Shown: positions 21,803-33,259 of the stretch, piece by piece
How the letters are laid out: every line of letters begins with the position of its first letter
How positions within the stretch are numbered: position 1 is the first letter of the stretch
Translations under genes and position numbers: made by a program
The notes under the pieces: model-generated
What the model was told of the DNA's origin: nothing
Seen by the model: only the letters and a program-made list of their open reading frames with translations
Databases searched by the model: none
Source: Zopfochytrium polystomum
Lineage: Eukaryota > Chytridiomycota > Chytridiomycetes > Chytridiales > Chytridiaceae
Assembly (NCBI GenBank): GCA_025765615.1
Contig: JAIVFJ010000167.1
Coordinates: 1-64,000 of the forward strand
Direction: 5' to 3'
DNA: 64,000 nt

Positions 21803-22406
21803 CTACTTGTCTGCCGCCTCTTTGGCAACCATCAAAATGCAGCACCTTCTTCGTGGGGACCAGGCACTCATGTCATTGATCAGCTACATTGACCCCACAG
21901 TCACCACCCTCCCAGACAAATCGGTCATCAGTGCTCAGCAGTAAGCACACCATCAATTGCGACATCAACACCACCATCGGCAACTCTTGAGTCTGTCACC
22001 ATACAGGCGCACACACACAGTTGATGGCTCACAACGCTTGTTTGATACCTTTTTTTTTTTAAATGCAGTCAAGGGCGTACGCTAACAAACACACTGCCAC
22101 CAGAGGCGGTTCACTGTGTGTTGGCTGGTGGGCTGTGGGCGACTTGGAGGTGTGTGTACAAAGACAGTCCAATGCAGCAATCTTGCATGCAAATTTTGAA
22201 AGGATGAAACAAGAGTCAGCAAAACGTTCTATCAGGCAGAATGAGAAGCTGCTCTGGGGACCAAGGTGGAGTTAGTAGTACCAGACTGCTTTCTGTGGCG
22301 CTGAAACTGGCCCACCCCCCTGAGAGCTGCAGCAGCAGCGAGCACCCATGGTACGCCAGGCAGAAGGCGCAGCAAGACATCGGCAAGTTACCAGGGGAGA
22401 ATGCAA

Positions 22407-22520
22407 TGCTCTGGGTGAGAGTCGAACTCACGACCTTCGGATGTCTGTGCAATACACCTGGGTGTGACCAGGGAATTGCAGGTATGAGACCGACGCTTTA
22501 ACCAACTAAGCCACCAGAGC
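22407..22520 (-). tRNA. tRNA-Met(CAT), elongator type, with a 40-nt intron
   Basis: Halves 22520..22483 and 22442..22407 form a cloverleaf: acceptor GCTCTGG/CCAGAGC (7 of 7 pairs), A discriminator, D arm with GTTGGTTAA, anticodon loop CTCATAA, T arm GTGAG-TTCGACT-CTCAC. The intron at 22482..22443 lies at the canonical position after base 37. The U-U pair at the loop-closing end of the anticodon stem is also typical of elongator tRNA-Met. Confidence 0.9.
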
Positions 22521-22739
22521 CTCCATAAAAGTGCGGCGCTCAAAGATCTCGACTTTCCCTTTGTGCTAACAAGCCTGGAAACTGTGCATTGCAACTGTTT
22601 GTGCAACAGTCGGAGCCTGCAAACTTGTCAGTGGCTTTAGGTGGGCATGAAGTTCCAAGCTGGGCCGTGCCTGCGGCCTGGAGCAGATGCTCCTAATCTA
22701 GGCACCGTTGTCAACCTCTAGAGTCCTTCTGAGAGCAAT

Positions 22740-22810
22740 TCCCAGATCGTCTAACGGTTAAGATTCCGCCCTTTCACGGCGGCGATCGGGGTTCGATTCC
22801 CCGTCTGGGA
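22740..22810 (+). tRNA. tRNA-Glu(TTC)
   Basis: Acceptor TCCCAGA/TCTGGGA, D arm with GTCTAACGGTTAAGAT, anticodon loop CTTTCAC (anticodon TTC), T arm CGGGG-TTCGATT-CCCCG. All stems pair; no intron. Matches the conserved eukaryotic tRNA-Glu pattern. Confidence 0.95.
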
Positions 22811-23688
22811 GGAACCAGCCACTTGTTGCCTGCCGGTGGGTGGTTGGCTGGTTGTCACTGTAAGGTCCTGACGCCTTGACTCGTCTCATTTCTGTGCTCC
22901 TTCCTGGGGAACCTGTTTGTCGCCTATTGTAAACAGTCTACTCTGAGTGAGTGAGTGGAAGGAGTGAATGAAGTGGAGATGTGTTTGTGGGTGGTCCTTC
23001 TCCCCAACTTCAAGAGAAAGAGACAAAACTCTGTTATGAATTATTGATACATAATGATGATATGCATGCTGTAATAGTTGCTAGGCAAGTGTGACTGGCA
23101 CAGGGTAAAAACCTCTCCTATATTATCTGCTTGAGCAGAGGAGGAGGAAAACTGTTGACACTGGGTTTCTGTTCCACTTAATACTCAGAGTATTTGTCAT
23201 CAGCACAAGCCAGCGCCGAGGTCTGCATTGGCAGTGGCTCGCTCTCCCATGGGCATTGTGAGAACGATAACTGACAGTCACAATAGGTTCAGGCTCCAGA
23301 ATTGAGACATAATGATTCAGGGGCCGACTCGATTGATGCCTTGTTAAATTGTGCGGCCCGCCTTTTCCGTTTTTTCAATGTGTTGGTGAAAAAAAGGCTG
23401 CAATTGGTCGCCAACTTTTTTTCTGAGCGAAGGCTGAACCTTCCTCCAATCTTCGGCTGTGCATCTCCTTCTTTTGGCTTTTGCTCGCTCCGCTCCGCCA
23501 GTGGGATGTTTTTTTGGGGTGGGTAAACTGAAAGGGCGTGTGTGTGTGTGTGTGGTGTGGTGTGTGTTGGTATGCCCTCAAATTGTGTAACCCCCAATTT
23601 TTTTTTATTCTTTTTTTTTGTACAGGTACAGTACAGTTGTATGTTCACATCCCAAAGAAACGCGTCTTTTTTTTTCTTTTCTTTTCAC
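22811..23688. other. intergenic region, no gene recognised
   Basis: GTGAGTGAG near 22950, a GT microsatellite near 23539-23570 and T-runs before the A/B-barrel gene's stop. Confidence 0.5.
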
Positions 23689-24170
23689 TCAGACGACCTT
23701 GACCTCCTTGGACGTGTCGAGCTCGTGGAAGCGGCGCAGGTCCATGGGCTTGTCGAGCAGTGGGATCACGTACGGGTCAAAGGTCTTCCAGTACGGGTTG
23801 CCGAGGTGGTACTGCTGGCTCTGTTTTTTTTTTGATTTTTTTTTTTTTTTTTTGGTTGTTAGGGGTTTTGGGGGGGGTCCGACAATGTTCAGCCACAGCC
23901 ACACGCAACATGGGCACACACAGGGCCCCTCTCTCGACCCTCCCATCATCATCACCAGTCCAAAACAAACAACAAACTCACCGACTCCTGCTCGTACCGC
24001 TCGACGATGGTGAAGGCGCGCGGGTCGATGTGGTCCTGCATGACGAACCACGAGATGGTCTCGCGGTCCTTGGAGTAGACCTGGCTGGCCTCGATGAGCT
24101 TGTTCTTGACCTTTTCGATGGCGACGGGGTCGTCCTTGGCGTAGAGGTGCACGACGATGGTGTAGACCAT
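23689..24170 (-). CDS. dimeric alpha/beta-barrel (antibiotic biosynthesis monooxygenase-like) protein
   Basis: Two exons, 24170..23982 and 23820..23689, phase 0, GT-AG, 106 aa. It begins MVYTIVVHLYAKDD, a beta strand typical of ABM/stress-responsive A/B barrels, followed by a helix (EKVKNKLIEASQVYSKD), then SWFVMQDHIDPRAFTIVERYEQES and a C-terminal helix-strand (FHELDTSKEVKVV). Members form dimers and often act on quinones or small aromatics, or have no known substrate. The fold is inferred from the pattern, so the function is open. The intron holds a long T-run (A-run in the transcript). Confidence 0.75.
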
Positions 24171-24541
24171 TTTGTGTTTGTTGTTGTGTGTTTGTGTGGG
24201 TGCGCGCACGTTTGGCTTGGCTGGGTGCTGCGGACTTTGAGGAGGAGAGGAGGAGGAGGAGGGCAGGCCGAAGGGCAGCTTGTTATAACAGTTACCCGCT
24301 TGGTTTTTTCGTCGGTCGATCGATTGCTCGATTGCCAGGAGGGTGTGTTATTGGGCAGGGGACTGGGGCAGGCTGTCGCTATTTTTCGATCTCCGCAATC
24401 ATCGAGCGAGAAAGAGGCAGATGCAGAGAGAGACAGAGAGACAGAGCGGGGGCGTGTGACCAACGAAAAGAGTTGTAGGGAAATTGGCTGGCGTCGGGCC
24501 GAGATTGATCATCGATGGATAGCAGAGAGAGGGAGAGAGAA

Positions 24542-24588
<47 letters not shown>

Positions 24589-25308
24589 GAGACAGAGACT
24601 GAGAGAGAGAGACAGAGAGAGGGACAGAGAGAGAGAGAGAGGCAGAGAGAGAGACAGAGAGAGAGGCAGAGAGACAGAGAGAGACAGAGAAAGTCCGAGA
24701 GTGGCACAGAGAGACAGATTGTCGAGTGGCCCAATGCATTTCCTCGTGACGTTCCCTTCAAATCCCCTCAACCCCTTGCCCATTACTAGCTGCCAACAAG
24801 GGCCAGTTCGAGTCCTGCACTCCGGCCCTGCAATAAGCTGGTTGCCCCCTGTACCTCCCAACAAACCCACAAACCCACAATCCCGCCAATCCCCGCTTCA
24901 TCCCGTTCAACTCTTTTTTATAAAAAAAGCGACAGAGAGAGAGGTTACGAATTGGTCCCGCACGAAACAAAAAGGAAAACCGAAGAGGAAGGCTTTGTGT
25001 GAGCGGAAAGAGAGTTGGTTGGAGGGGGCGGGGAGGGGGTGTTGGGGATGTGACCCGCAGAGGGGAAACGATAGTCGCGAGTATGAGGTGGCGAGTCAAT
25101 GGCGAGAAGAAGAGGGAGTTGGAAACGAGGGAAAATCAAAGAAGAAGGACGAGAAGAAACGAAGCAGCGTCCTGTGGAAGGCGAAAGAAAAAAAAAAACG
25201 ATTGAGAAAAACAAGAGTCTGAAGAGGCCTAATAAGAAAAATAAAGGAACAAAAAAGAAAACGGCGCAAAAACCCCTCTAAGGGCGAGGGCCCACTTCCC
25301 CTTTTTTT
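24171..25308. other. intergenic region with a GA tract
   Basis: No recognised gene. Carries a GA-rich simple repeat and purine-rich sequence to 25270. Confidence 0.6.
24523..24713. repeat. (GA)n-rich simple repeat
   Basis: About 190 bp of GAGAGA/GACAGA units. Confidence 0.9.
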
Positions 25309-27209
25309 TCAATAATGTATCCCCTTCCGCTCGTCGGGCCGGTTCTCCGTGACGACGGTGCCGCGGTCGTACGCGTTGTACACGTCGCTGCGGTTCGACT
25401 CGCCGTTGCCGACGGCGGCCGACGCGAGGTGCGGGATGCCGTCGTGCCGCGTCGGCCGCGTCCACCGCGTCGAGCCCGTCGCCGCCGAAACGCACCGCAC
25501 GCCGCCGCCGCGGTCCGTCACAAACACGAACCCGCCGACGTCCGCGAGCACCCGGCCCGCGGGCTCGCGCAGCCTCGCTCCGCCGCCGCCGCCGCCGCTG
25601 CCAGCGCTCCCGTCGCCGCCCGCGACGACCGGCTCCGCGTTGGTCCACTGCGTGCGGCCGTCGAGGAGCCGCAGGGAGTGCACCGTGTCGCGGTGCCGCA
25701 CGAAGCAGACGTCGGTGGCGGCCGCGGCCGCCGGGCGGAACATGACGGCGGCGCGGAGCCGGCGCGCGGGGACGCCGCCGCCGGCGGGGAGGATCGAGAC
25801 GACGGCGGCGCGACCCGGGGTGGCCGCGGCGGCGGCGGCGGCGGCGGGGCCGGTGGCGCTGTGGCGGGCGAGCCACTGGACGGCGCCGTTGACGAGGCGG
25901 ATGCGGGCGACGCGGCGGCCGCAGGTGGCGAGGGCCGTGTGCGACGCCGGGAGGAGGACGAGCGACAGTTGGCCGGTCGGGAAGGCGGCGTGGAGGTCCA
26001 GTTCGCCGTAGGTCAGCACCGCCGAGTTGGTCGTCAGCACCGGGTTGCCCGACCGCGCCTCGAAGGGGGTCAGGTGCGCGCCGGCGGCGAGGTAGATCGA
26101 GTGCAGCCGCGGCGTGATGCGCCCGCCGTTCGGGAGGGTCGCGTCGTAGTGCAGCGAGGCGCACAGCGGCGACGACCGCATCGTCGCGAGGGTCGTGTAG
26201 CTGCGCGAGCCGCCCGTGTCGGTCATCCATAGCTGTTTGTTCGTTGTTTTTGTGTCGGACATTGTGCGCAGTTCGTGAGCAACGTGTATAAAGGGTTAAT
26301 AATCAGGGAGGAACAAACCTGCCGCCCTCGATGCGGGTCCAGCGCCCACACGCGCGAGTTGCCCGCAACGTACAGCACGCCGTCCTCGATCAGCAGCGCG
26401 GGGATCTTGGACCCTTCGTTGAAGGTGCCCATCCGAAACTCCCAAAGATCGGCGCCGTCGGACACGCGCAGCGCGCGCACGGCGCTGTTGGACGCGGCAA
26501 ACACAATGTTCTCGAGCCGCCCGCCGCCGCCCCCGGCGCCGCTTGCGGGATCAAAGCCCGGAAATGACGCGGTGGGCGGCGGCGCGTCGGCGGCGTCGTC
26601 CTCGGCGAGATCGGCCATTTTCTTGATCAGGTCTGGGTCGGGCGGCATTGAGACCTGGGCCTGGCTGGCGGCGGCGATGCCGCGGGCGGCCAGCTGCTTC
26701 CGCCACAAGATGCGGCCGTCGAGGGCCGACATGGCGCAGACGTTGGGGCCATGGGCGACGACGAGGGACTCGGTTGTTGGGTGCGGGTGGATGGCAGTGA
26801 TCCAAAGGGACACAACGGAGAGCGGCGGCTTTGCGGAAAAACGGCCGCCGGATGAGGATGAAGATGAGGAGGATGAGGACGAGGACGCACCGCCGGCGGT
26901 GGTCTGCGGAGCGGCAAACACGGACGAACGCCACAGCTCGGCGCCGGTCTGCTTGTCGAGGACGGCGACGACGCCCTGGGGGAGGCCGACGTACAGGAAC
27001 GAGTTGAGGGTGACCTCGTTCATGAAGTGGATGTCAAAGACGTTTGGCGGCGGCATGTCCCTTTCGTCGGCGTTGTCGTCGACATGCGTGCCACCGCCAA
27101 GACGGCCGCTGGCGGGGGGTAGCGGCTGGACCGGCAGCCGTAGCCGCAGCAGCAGTAGCCGATGGCAGCGGCGGCGGAGCGACGTAGTCGGGGGGTGACC
27201 GGGCAGCAT
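25309..27209 (-). CDS. PQQ-type beta-propeller repeat protein
   Basis: Two exons, 27209..26319 and 26232..25309, phase 0, give 604 aa. Repeated blade motifs of the pyrrolo-quinoline-quinone type are clear: VAVLDKQTGAELW, MSALDGRILW, RVSDGADLWEF, VWALDPHRGRQLW and LRLLDGRTQW. A Ser run (about residues 110-125) and Ala/Gly loops are insertions. No catalytic or PQQ-binding set is evident, so a structural or sensor propeller is more likely than a dehydrogenase. The N-terminal 20 residues contain a short hydrophobic run (RLLLLRLRL) that might be a weak targeting signal. A GA tract lies just upstream of the start. Confidence 0.75.
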
Positions 27210-27283
27210 CGGGGACGGCCATCGCCGTCGTCATGGTTGTTCCGTTTGGCGGCACCCGCAGACAGGCAGGGAAAGAGAGAGAC

Positions 27284-27368
<85 letters not shown>

Positions 27369-27371
27369 GAG

Positions 27372-27410
<39 letters not shown>

Positions 27411-27479
27411 GAGAGAGAGAGAGAGCGAGAGAGAGAGAGAAAGAGAGAGAGAGACAAGGACAGGGACAGAGATAGATAG
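27284..27479. repeat. (GA)n simple repeat
   Basis: Nearly pure GA dinucleotides for about 170 bp between the propeller gene's start and the F-box gene's stop. Confidence 0.95.
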
Positions 27480-27632
27480 AGCCCAACAAAACCGGATGCA
27501 GAAGGCTCGAAGCAGCGCACTGCGTTTAATAGGAAGTATTTATTTAGTTTCCCCCAGTACACTCCGCAACGCGCGCCACTGCACGCTGGGAAACGCTCCC
27601 TCCCGACCTCTGGCCCTCCAGGCATCTGCGCA

Positions 27633-30600
27633 TCAATCTGCCCAGTCGCCGCCGCCGCCGCCACCCCCGGAGCCGCTGCCCGCCGCCTCGCGAAACGCAC
27701 GGAGCTCGTCCGCCTGCACGCCAATCCAGTAGGACGCGCCCGACAGGTAGTCTTCGACCCGCCTTCGGAGCGACCACCGCCCCTTACCGCCGGCGCCAGC
27801 GCCCGCCGCACCACCTACACTACCACCACCACTACCACTGCCGCTCCCACCTCCACCACCACTTCCTCCACCGCCTTCGTCCTCGCTGCCCGCCCCGCCG
27901 CCGCGCACATCCTCCATCCTGTCGTTCTGCCCACCACCACCGCCGCTGCTGCCGCCGCCGCCGCCGTCTTCGATTTCGCCGCCACCGCCCTCGACGCCTG
28001 CCAGCTCCCGCAGCAACACCCCGACCGACTCCCACTCGGCGCCGCGGCGGTCCTGCAGCGAGAGCACCAGCTTGGACAGCCGCGGGCTGGCAAGGAGGAG
28101 GCGGCGGAGGGCGTCGCCGAACGCCGGCGCGACAGCCGCCGCCGCCGGTTGCTGGTGATGCGCGGGCGGCGGGAGGAGCGCTGCGGAGGACGACGGCGAT
28201 GATGATGACGACGAGGAGGTGGACGAGGAGGAGGGAGGGTCACCGGAAAACGCAGGAGTAAGCGCAGCCTGGAAACTGGGAAAGGGAACGCGAGACGACT
28301 GCGGCGTCGGCGGTCGGGTGATGAGTGGCGGCACAAGCGGTGCATCCCACGGGTCCGGGCGGCGGGCGGCGCCACCAACGCTGTCGCCGCCGCCATCGCC
28401 TTCGCCAAAGTGAAGCCACGGCTCCAGCACCCGATCGGGCGACGGGGCGTCCTCCGAGTCGATGACGATGCGCGGGATGGCGTTCATCGCGAGAGCGACC
28501 ACTACATTTGCGGGGGCGGCGTCTGCGTCGAACGCGAGTCCGTGGACGTCGAATCCGTCGACGCCCTCCCCCGCCGCCGTTGGCGCCGCCATCGACGGCA
28601 TCGCCGCGCCGCCAGCGCCAGGGAGGTTGGGGTGCTGCATACCGGGCCCTGCGCCGCCCCCAAGGCCGACCTCTACGAGATTGAGGCTGAGCTGCTCGCC
28701 CTCCTCCTCTTGTTCCGAATCTGGCAGCAGCGCTGAAAGCAGGTCTCCCGACAGCGCGGCGCCGACGGCGCGAATGTGCAGGGCCTCGAGCGTCGGACGC
28801 GACTGAGCGAGGATGGTGCGGAGGTGTGAGTAGCCGGACCTGTCGAGGTCAATGTACTCGAGGACGAGGGTGTGGACGGGGAGTCGGCGCGCGGCGATGG
28901 TGGAGAGCAGCACGTTGACGATGCCGGCGACTTCAATGTTCTGCACCACCAGATTGCACTTTGCGGTGGCGCTATGGTCGTCGCGCGCTCTGCGGCTGTG
29001 CAGCGCAGCTGCCGCAGCAGCAAAGGGCTCGTTCGCAATGGCGGGTGGTACGCCCACGTGTCCAGTGAGGGACGACAAAAACAGTTTGTGCAGATTGTAA
29101 AAAGGTGCGCCAGATGCAAGCGCAGCAAAGACGCCGTGCCAACCTGTGAGCTGACTTGAGGATCCGGTTTCCCTAGCAAGCCCAAGGTCCAGCGAATTCG
29201 CTAATCGCACGCGATCCAGCCGAAGGGTGCGCAGGTTTTGCGTCGCATCCGGGCTGCGCAGCCAATGAATCAAGTCCTGATCCGAAAGATAGAGGTACTC
29301 TGAAACGGATGAGATATCCAAATCAGTGAGACGCGCACCCCCGGCCTCCAGGGCGGGGAAAATGTCGCAATTCAGGGTCATCTCGCAGTTTGAAAGCGAC
29401 AGGACCTGCAGCAGCGGCGCATTGCGAAGTATATGTGTGATGGGTGATCCAAAGGTGTCGTCCCCGTCGTCCGTGTGGTCGTCGCCGCCGAGACCAAAGT
29501 TGGTGTCCCTCCCGTCGTTCCAAATCCGTTGATGACCGGTGGGCTGCCGCTTGTTTGTGAGGCCCTCCAGGTGGAGATAAGACAGCTTGTGCCAGTCTCT
29601 GTCCACCGTCAGGACGTCGTGCGCAGAGACAGAGTGCCGACCGAGCAGCCGGTCCACCACAATCGTCACGGCCTGCGCGTTCTCCGCGCCACCAAGCAGC
29701 GCATGGAAAAACATGGCCACCGACCGCGAGACGACAGGTTTGGAAAGCGGCACGTTGGAGTAAAGACGCAGCTCCTTGACGGCAGCGAGGTGCGGAGCGA
29801 TGGATTCTGCCAGCGCTCGGGACAGCGTAAGATTCCGCGGCCGGCGCAGCTCGACGTGCAGCGTCTGGAGCGTGTCTGCAAACAGTGGAAACGCAGCAAT
29901 GACCGACGACAGCCACGTCGCGAGGCTGACCTTTTTCCTCCTCGCGGCGGCCGAACCCGGCGCGTTGGGGACAAAGCGCGAGACGAAACGCGGGGAAAAG
30001 TAGTCGTCGTCGTCCATGCCCTCGTCCTCAAACTCGGAGGACGGCTTGGACACGTAGAGGAAAAGGCTTCGCGGGAAGAGCGAAAAGTCGTGGGTGAACA
30101 CGCGGCCGCGGACGGATTCGATCGTCCGCAGCGTGTCCTTGGGTATGTAGCGCGCGCATCGCAAGGGGCAGGCGGGCGCCGGGCCACCGCAGTGCTGGTG
30201 GTCGTAGTGCGACGCCTGCAGCATCCTGTTCAGGGCGAGGTCGGCAGACGGCGAGTCGCCGTAGGAGAGGGACGACCACAGCCTGCGGACGGCGGCGGCG
30301 GACCACCGGCGGTTCAGCAGGGTGAGAGCTGGCAGGTCTTTGGGGCGGCAGAGCGCAATCAGCAGCTCGATCACGTCGCTGGGCAGCGATTCTGCAACAG
30401 AATGGGTTTTAGGGCGAGAGGGATGGCGCAGGTGGTGGGGACTTCTTCCGTGGAGCCGGTGATCGTTGGTTGGCGGCGCTGCTGGTGCTGCTGCTGGCTG
30501 CGGTGATGCAACTTGAACTCCTCCCCCTACTCCTCCTCCGACCCCACCATCGCCTCCGTCTACTACTGGGACGAAGATGGGAGGAGCCGCGGCTGCGCGT

Positions 30601-30704
30601 CCGGCGTCGCTGCCGACGACGGGCGTGGAGCGGGCGGTGGCGACGACGCCGTCGCCGTTCATGAATGTTCGTTTTGTCGTCAAACAAAAACCGCAAAAAA
30701 TCAA
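27633..30704 (-). CDS. F-box protein with extended low-complexity C-terminus
   Basis: Single exon, up to 1023 aa; a second ATG at 30662 (residue 15, MNGDGVVATARS) is an equally good start. An F-box lies near residues 107-150 (LPSDVIELLIALCRPKDLPAL ... NRRWSAAAVRRLW) and should bind Skp1 in an SCF ubiquitin ligase. The central 300 residues have leucine-rich, strand-helix texture (for example LRTLRLDRVRLANSL, LTDLDISSV) compatible with degenerate LRRs for substrate recognition. The C-terminal 250 residues are Ser, Gly and Pro runs. It is divergent with the KIF-binding protein gene. Confidence 0.75.
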   Translation of the reverse strand: MIFCGFCLTTKRTFMNGDGVVATARSTPVVGSDAGRAAAAPPIFVPVVDGGDGGVGGGVGGGVQVASPQPAAAPAAPPTNDHRLHGRSPHHLRHPSRPKTHSVAESLPSDVIELLIALCRPKDLPALTLLNRRWSAAAVRRLWSSLSYGDSPSADLALNRMLQASHYDHQHCGGPAPACPLRCARYIPKDTLRTIESVRGRVFTHDFSLFPRSLFLYVSKPSSEFEDEGMDDDDYFSPRFVSRFVPNAPGSAAARRKKVSLATWLSSVIAAFPLFADTLQTLHVELRRPRNLTLSRALAESIAPHLAAVKELRLYSNVPLSKPVVSRSVAMFFHALLGGAENAQAVTIVVDRLLGRHSVSAHDVLTVDRDWHKLSYLHLEGLTNKRQPTGHQRIWNDGRDTNFGLGGDDHTDDGDDTFGSPITHILRNAPLLQVLSLSNCEMTLNCDIFPALEAGGARLTDLDISSVSEYLYLSDQDLIHWLRSPDATQNLRTLRLDRVRLANSLDLGLARETGSSSQLTGWHGVFAALASGAPFYNLHKLFLSSLTGHVGVPPAIANEPFAAAAAALHSRRARDDHSATAKCNLVVQNIEVAGIVNVLLSTIAARRLPVHTLVLEYIDLDRSGYSHLRTILAQSRPTLEALHIRAVGAALSGDLLSALLPDSEQEEEGEQLSLNLVEVGLGGGAGPGMQHPNLPGAGGAAMPSMAAPTAAGEGVDGFDVHGLAFDADAAPANVVVALAMNAIPRIVIDSEDAPSPDRVLEPWLHFGEGDGGGDSVGGAARRPDPWDAPLVPPLITRPPTPQSSRVPFPSFQAALTPAFSGDPPSSSSTSSSSSSSPSSSAALLPPPAHHQQPAAAAVAPAFGDALRRLLLASPRLSKLVLSLQDRRGAEWESVGVLLRELAGVEGGGGEIEDGGGGGSSGGGGGQNDRMEDVRGGGAGSEDEGGGGSGGGGGSGSGSGGGSVGGAAGAGAGGKGRWSLRRRVEDYLSGASYWIGVQADELRAFREAAGSGSGGGGGGGDWAD

Positions 30705-30789
30705 TTTTAATAGTTAGAGGGGTGAACTACTCGACGACGACGACGCGACCGACGACAAGCGACGACGAAGACCCGACCCGACCGACGGC
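30705..30789. promoter_or_regulatory. short bidirectional promoter between F-box and KIF-binding protein genes
   Basis: Only 85 bp (127 bp if the inner F-box start is used) separate two divergent start codons, so both genes must share promoter sequence. The strip is rich in CGACGACG; no TATA is seen. Confidence 0.5.
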
Positions 30790-33259
30790 ATGGGAGTCAT
30801 CGAGAACAATCCCAGCAGCGATGGCGCCGAGGCCTCCGCCGCAAGTCCGTTCCACGCTCGTGTGCGCGGCGGTCTGTCATGGGCAGAGTACGTGCATCTG
30901 AGGGACCAGCCCGCCCCCAAGGAGACGCCGCACATCTTCAAGTACCAGGCCCGATCACTTCTTGTGGGTGAGAGATGGAGAGAGTGATTGAGCACGAAGA
31001 GGCGGGGGGAGCGGGGAGCGATGAGCAATCGTGCGGTACCTTGGATCTGGGTTATCTTCCCTCGCCGCCGCGTCCCTAAGTGCTCACCCAATTCCCATTC
31101 CTCTCGCAGACTGCTCTGAAGTCCCGTCTCGAAGCAACCGACACAGAACCCGAAGATGCCTCATGCGCGACTGACAAGCCGCTGATGCTAGCGCTCGTCG
31201 ACTACCACTTGGGACTGAACATGATCAACACGGAGGAACTGACGGCCGGCGAGAAGCTTCTGTCGTCGAGCGTCGCGCGACTACGACCCTCAGCTGACCA
31301 CGGCGCATGCATCGCCGCCTTGATCGACGGGCTCAACCAGGTCGCGGTCGTTTGGTCCGACTGGAACGAGCCGCGCAAGGCCGCTGGACTGCTGGAAGAG
31401 GCCGTCGATCTGTTCAAGGCGTTCAAGGCGAAAGGCAAAGAGCCCATTGCCGATCCATTTGTTGGCTGGTTTGACGTCGACGCGAAGTTGGATGGTTGGT
31501 GGATTCAGTAAGGAGAGTGTGGACTACCGACTCTGAACGCTCTTTCTGTTTCTCTCACGAACTCCCAGACGGATGGGCATACTTGGAAGGCCTACACACA
31601 TTTTCAACATACTATCTCGCGCAGGTTTATGGGACCCTCAAGTTGAAGGACAAGGCAAGACGACACGACTTTTTCCCTCGTCTAACGTAGCTTTCCGTCC
31701 CACGTAAAAACCGAGCAGAGCGCCGAGCTGTGCAAGCTAACGCTACAGAGGCAGCTCAAGCACGGCAAACTCATTGGACTGACGTGGGCTCTTGACTGCA
31801 TGACGCTTGCGCAGTACTACCATCAAAACAATGCCTTCCCCTTGGCATACCAGTGTCTTGCGAGTTCCGAACACGTTTTGCACTCGACCGCGATTCCAGA
31901 CGATGTTGCCGACGGCAGCGTCTCTGGAGAAAGCGGCGAAAACGGCCTCGTGCGAGCGAAAGCGGACCTTTCATTCATTTGGGGAAAGTTTTATCTTGCG
32001 GCGTTGGCCATTTCTGCGTGAGTTTGAAGAGCCATCACTTGCCTGTGTTTTTATGGTCAAAACTTACCGCTTCCTGCCCTTACACTGAAAGGGAGCGACG
32101 GGAGAGCGGGACCACGAGGTAGTGTATTACGAAAGCTGGCGACAGCGGGGTCTTACCCTTACTCATTACGTCTTGAATAGGGCCACGATTCCAGACTCTT
32201 CTGATGATGCAGTTCTGTTTGACGGTCTTCCACCTCTGTCAGAAAAGCGGAACCCAAAACTGATCCCGCCGCGTCCCAAGATTCCAGACCAGTTCGCAAC
32301 GACGCCAGCCGAGGCACGAGAGCTGTTTCTCGCGGCCATCACCTCGTTCTCGTCCGCGCTGACCTTCTTCAAGATCGACGGCCACGTGACAGACCACGTC
32401 CTGATCACGCAGGACCTTTCTCGGGCGTACGACTACTTTTCGCGGTTTGAGGACGACGCAGGGAAGCGCTGGAAGCTGCACAAGCGGCGATACGAGATGC
32501 TGAGCACGCTGATCGGGGTGGCGAACGCGACCGCCGGGAACCTCGGGGAGTCCGGGTCCTTTGGGTCTCGCGGGGGCGGCTTGTCGAAGACCCATTTTCG
32601 CGGGCTGGTGCAGCAGGTGTCGTACGAGATTGCGACGGTGCTGGAGTCGATGGCGGACGAGAAGAGCGAGCTGCTGGAGCAGGTCGAAAAGTCGTCGGAC
32701 AAGGACAAGGACAAGGCCAAGAAGCGCAGGGAGCTGTCGAACGATGTGAGGGACGCCACATCCAAGGGAATTGCTTTTTATGAGGAGTTTATCAAGCTCT
32801 TCAACAATACTGACGGCACAATGCCGTTCCCCTTTGAAGACCCGGACGATGCTGTGAGAAGATTTTCACTCCTGGGGCCATTCTTGCTACTAACCACAAC
32901 GTACATTTTTGGGTGCGGCCCCCAGCGGACGGTCATGACCGCTCGAGTCCGGCTTGCCTTTCTGTGGTCGAAGTTGGAGCCGTCCGTGTCGTCTTCGTCC
33001 ACCATGGCATCCTTGAAGCTCGAAAAAGTGACGTACCTCCGGAACAGGTGGGTCATTGTGAAACCCCTCCACAAAATCGAGCGTTGACACACCTTTTTTA
33101 TATATTTTCCTTGCCCGTCGCCCTAGCCACAAGCAATATGAGTACGTGCAAAAATACCACCGGGCGCACGGCGTTCCCGAGTTTGCCGAGACGGCGGATG
33201 TGGTCGACCAGATGGTAGGCTTGATGGCGCGGCAGATTGTGGAGTTGCAAAGGAGCTAG
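30790..33259 (+). CDS. KIFBP: KIF-binding protein homologue
   Basis: Eight exons fit in frame: 30790..30963, 31110..31494, 31569..31654, 31719..32017, 32123..32149, 32181..32853, 32926..33047, 33127..33259, giving 632 aa against about 620 for the human protein. Matching stretches include YHLGLNMINTEELTAGEK, HTFSTYYLAQVYGTLKL, TWALDCMTLAQYYHQNN, the EARELF ... FKIDGHVTDH region and KRWKLHKRRYEML. The family is an all-helical TPR-like solenoid that binds kinesin motors. The third intron (31655) starts with GC, a GC-AG intron, and exon 5 is 27 nt. Exon 5 is the least certain; it falls in a weakly conserved loop. Confidence 0.85.

Noticed and set aside
24399..24870. Ser/Leu-repeat ORFs on the minus strand
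   Set aside because: They are GA-tract translations (SLSLSL); similar ORFs occur at every GA tract in the window.
25315..26232. Plus-strand ORF opposite the PQQ propeller gene
   Set aside because: Arg/Ala-rich antisense shadow of a GC-rich gene; the minus strand has the blade motifs.
29475..30506. 343-aa plus-strand ORF opposite the F-box gene
   Set aside because: Antisense shadow; no motif, while the minus frame has a clear F-box.
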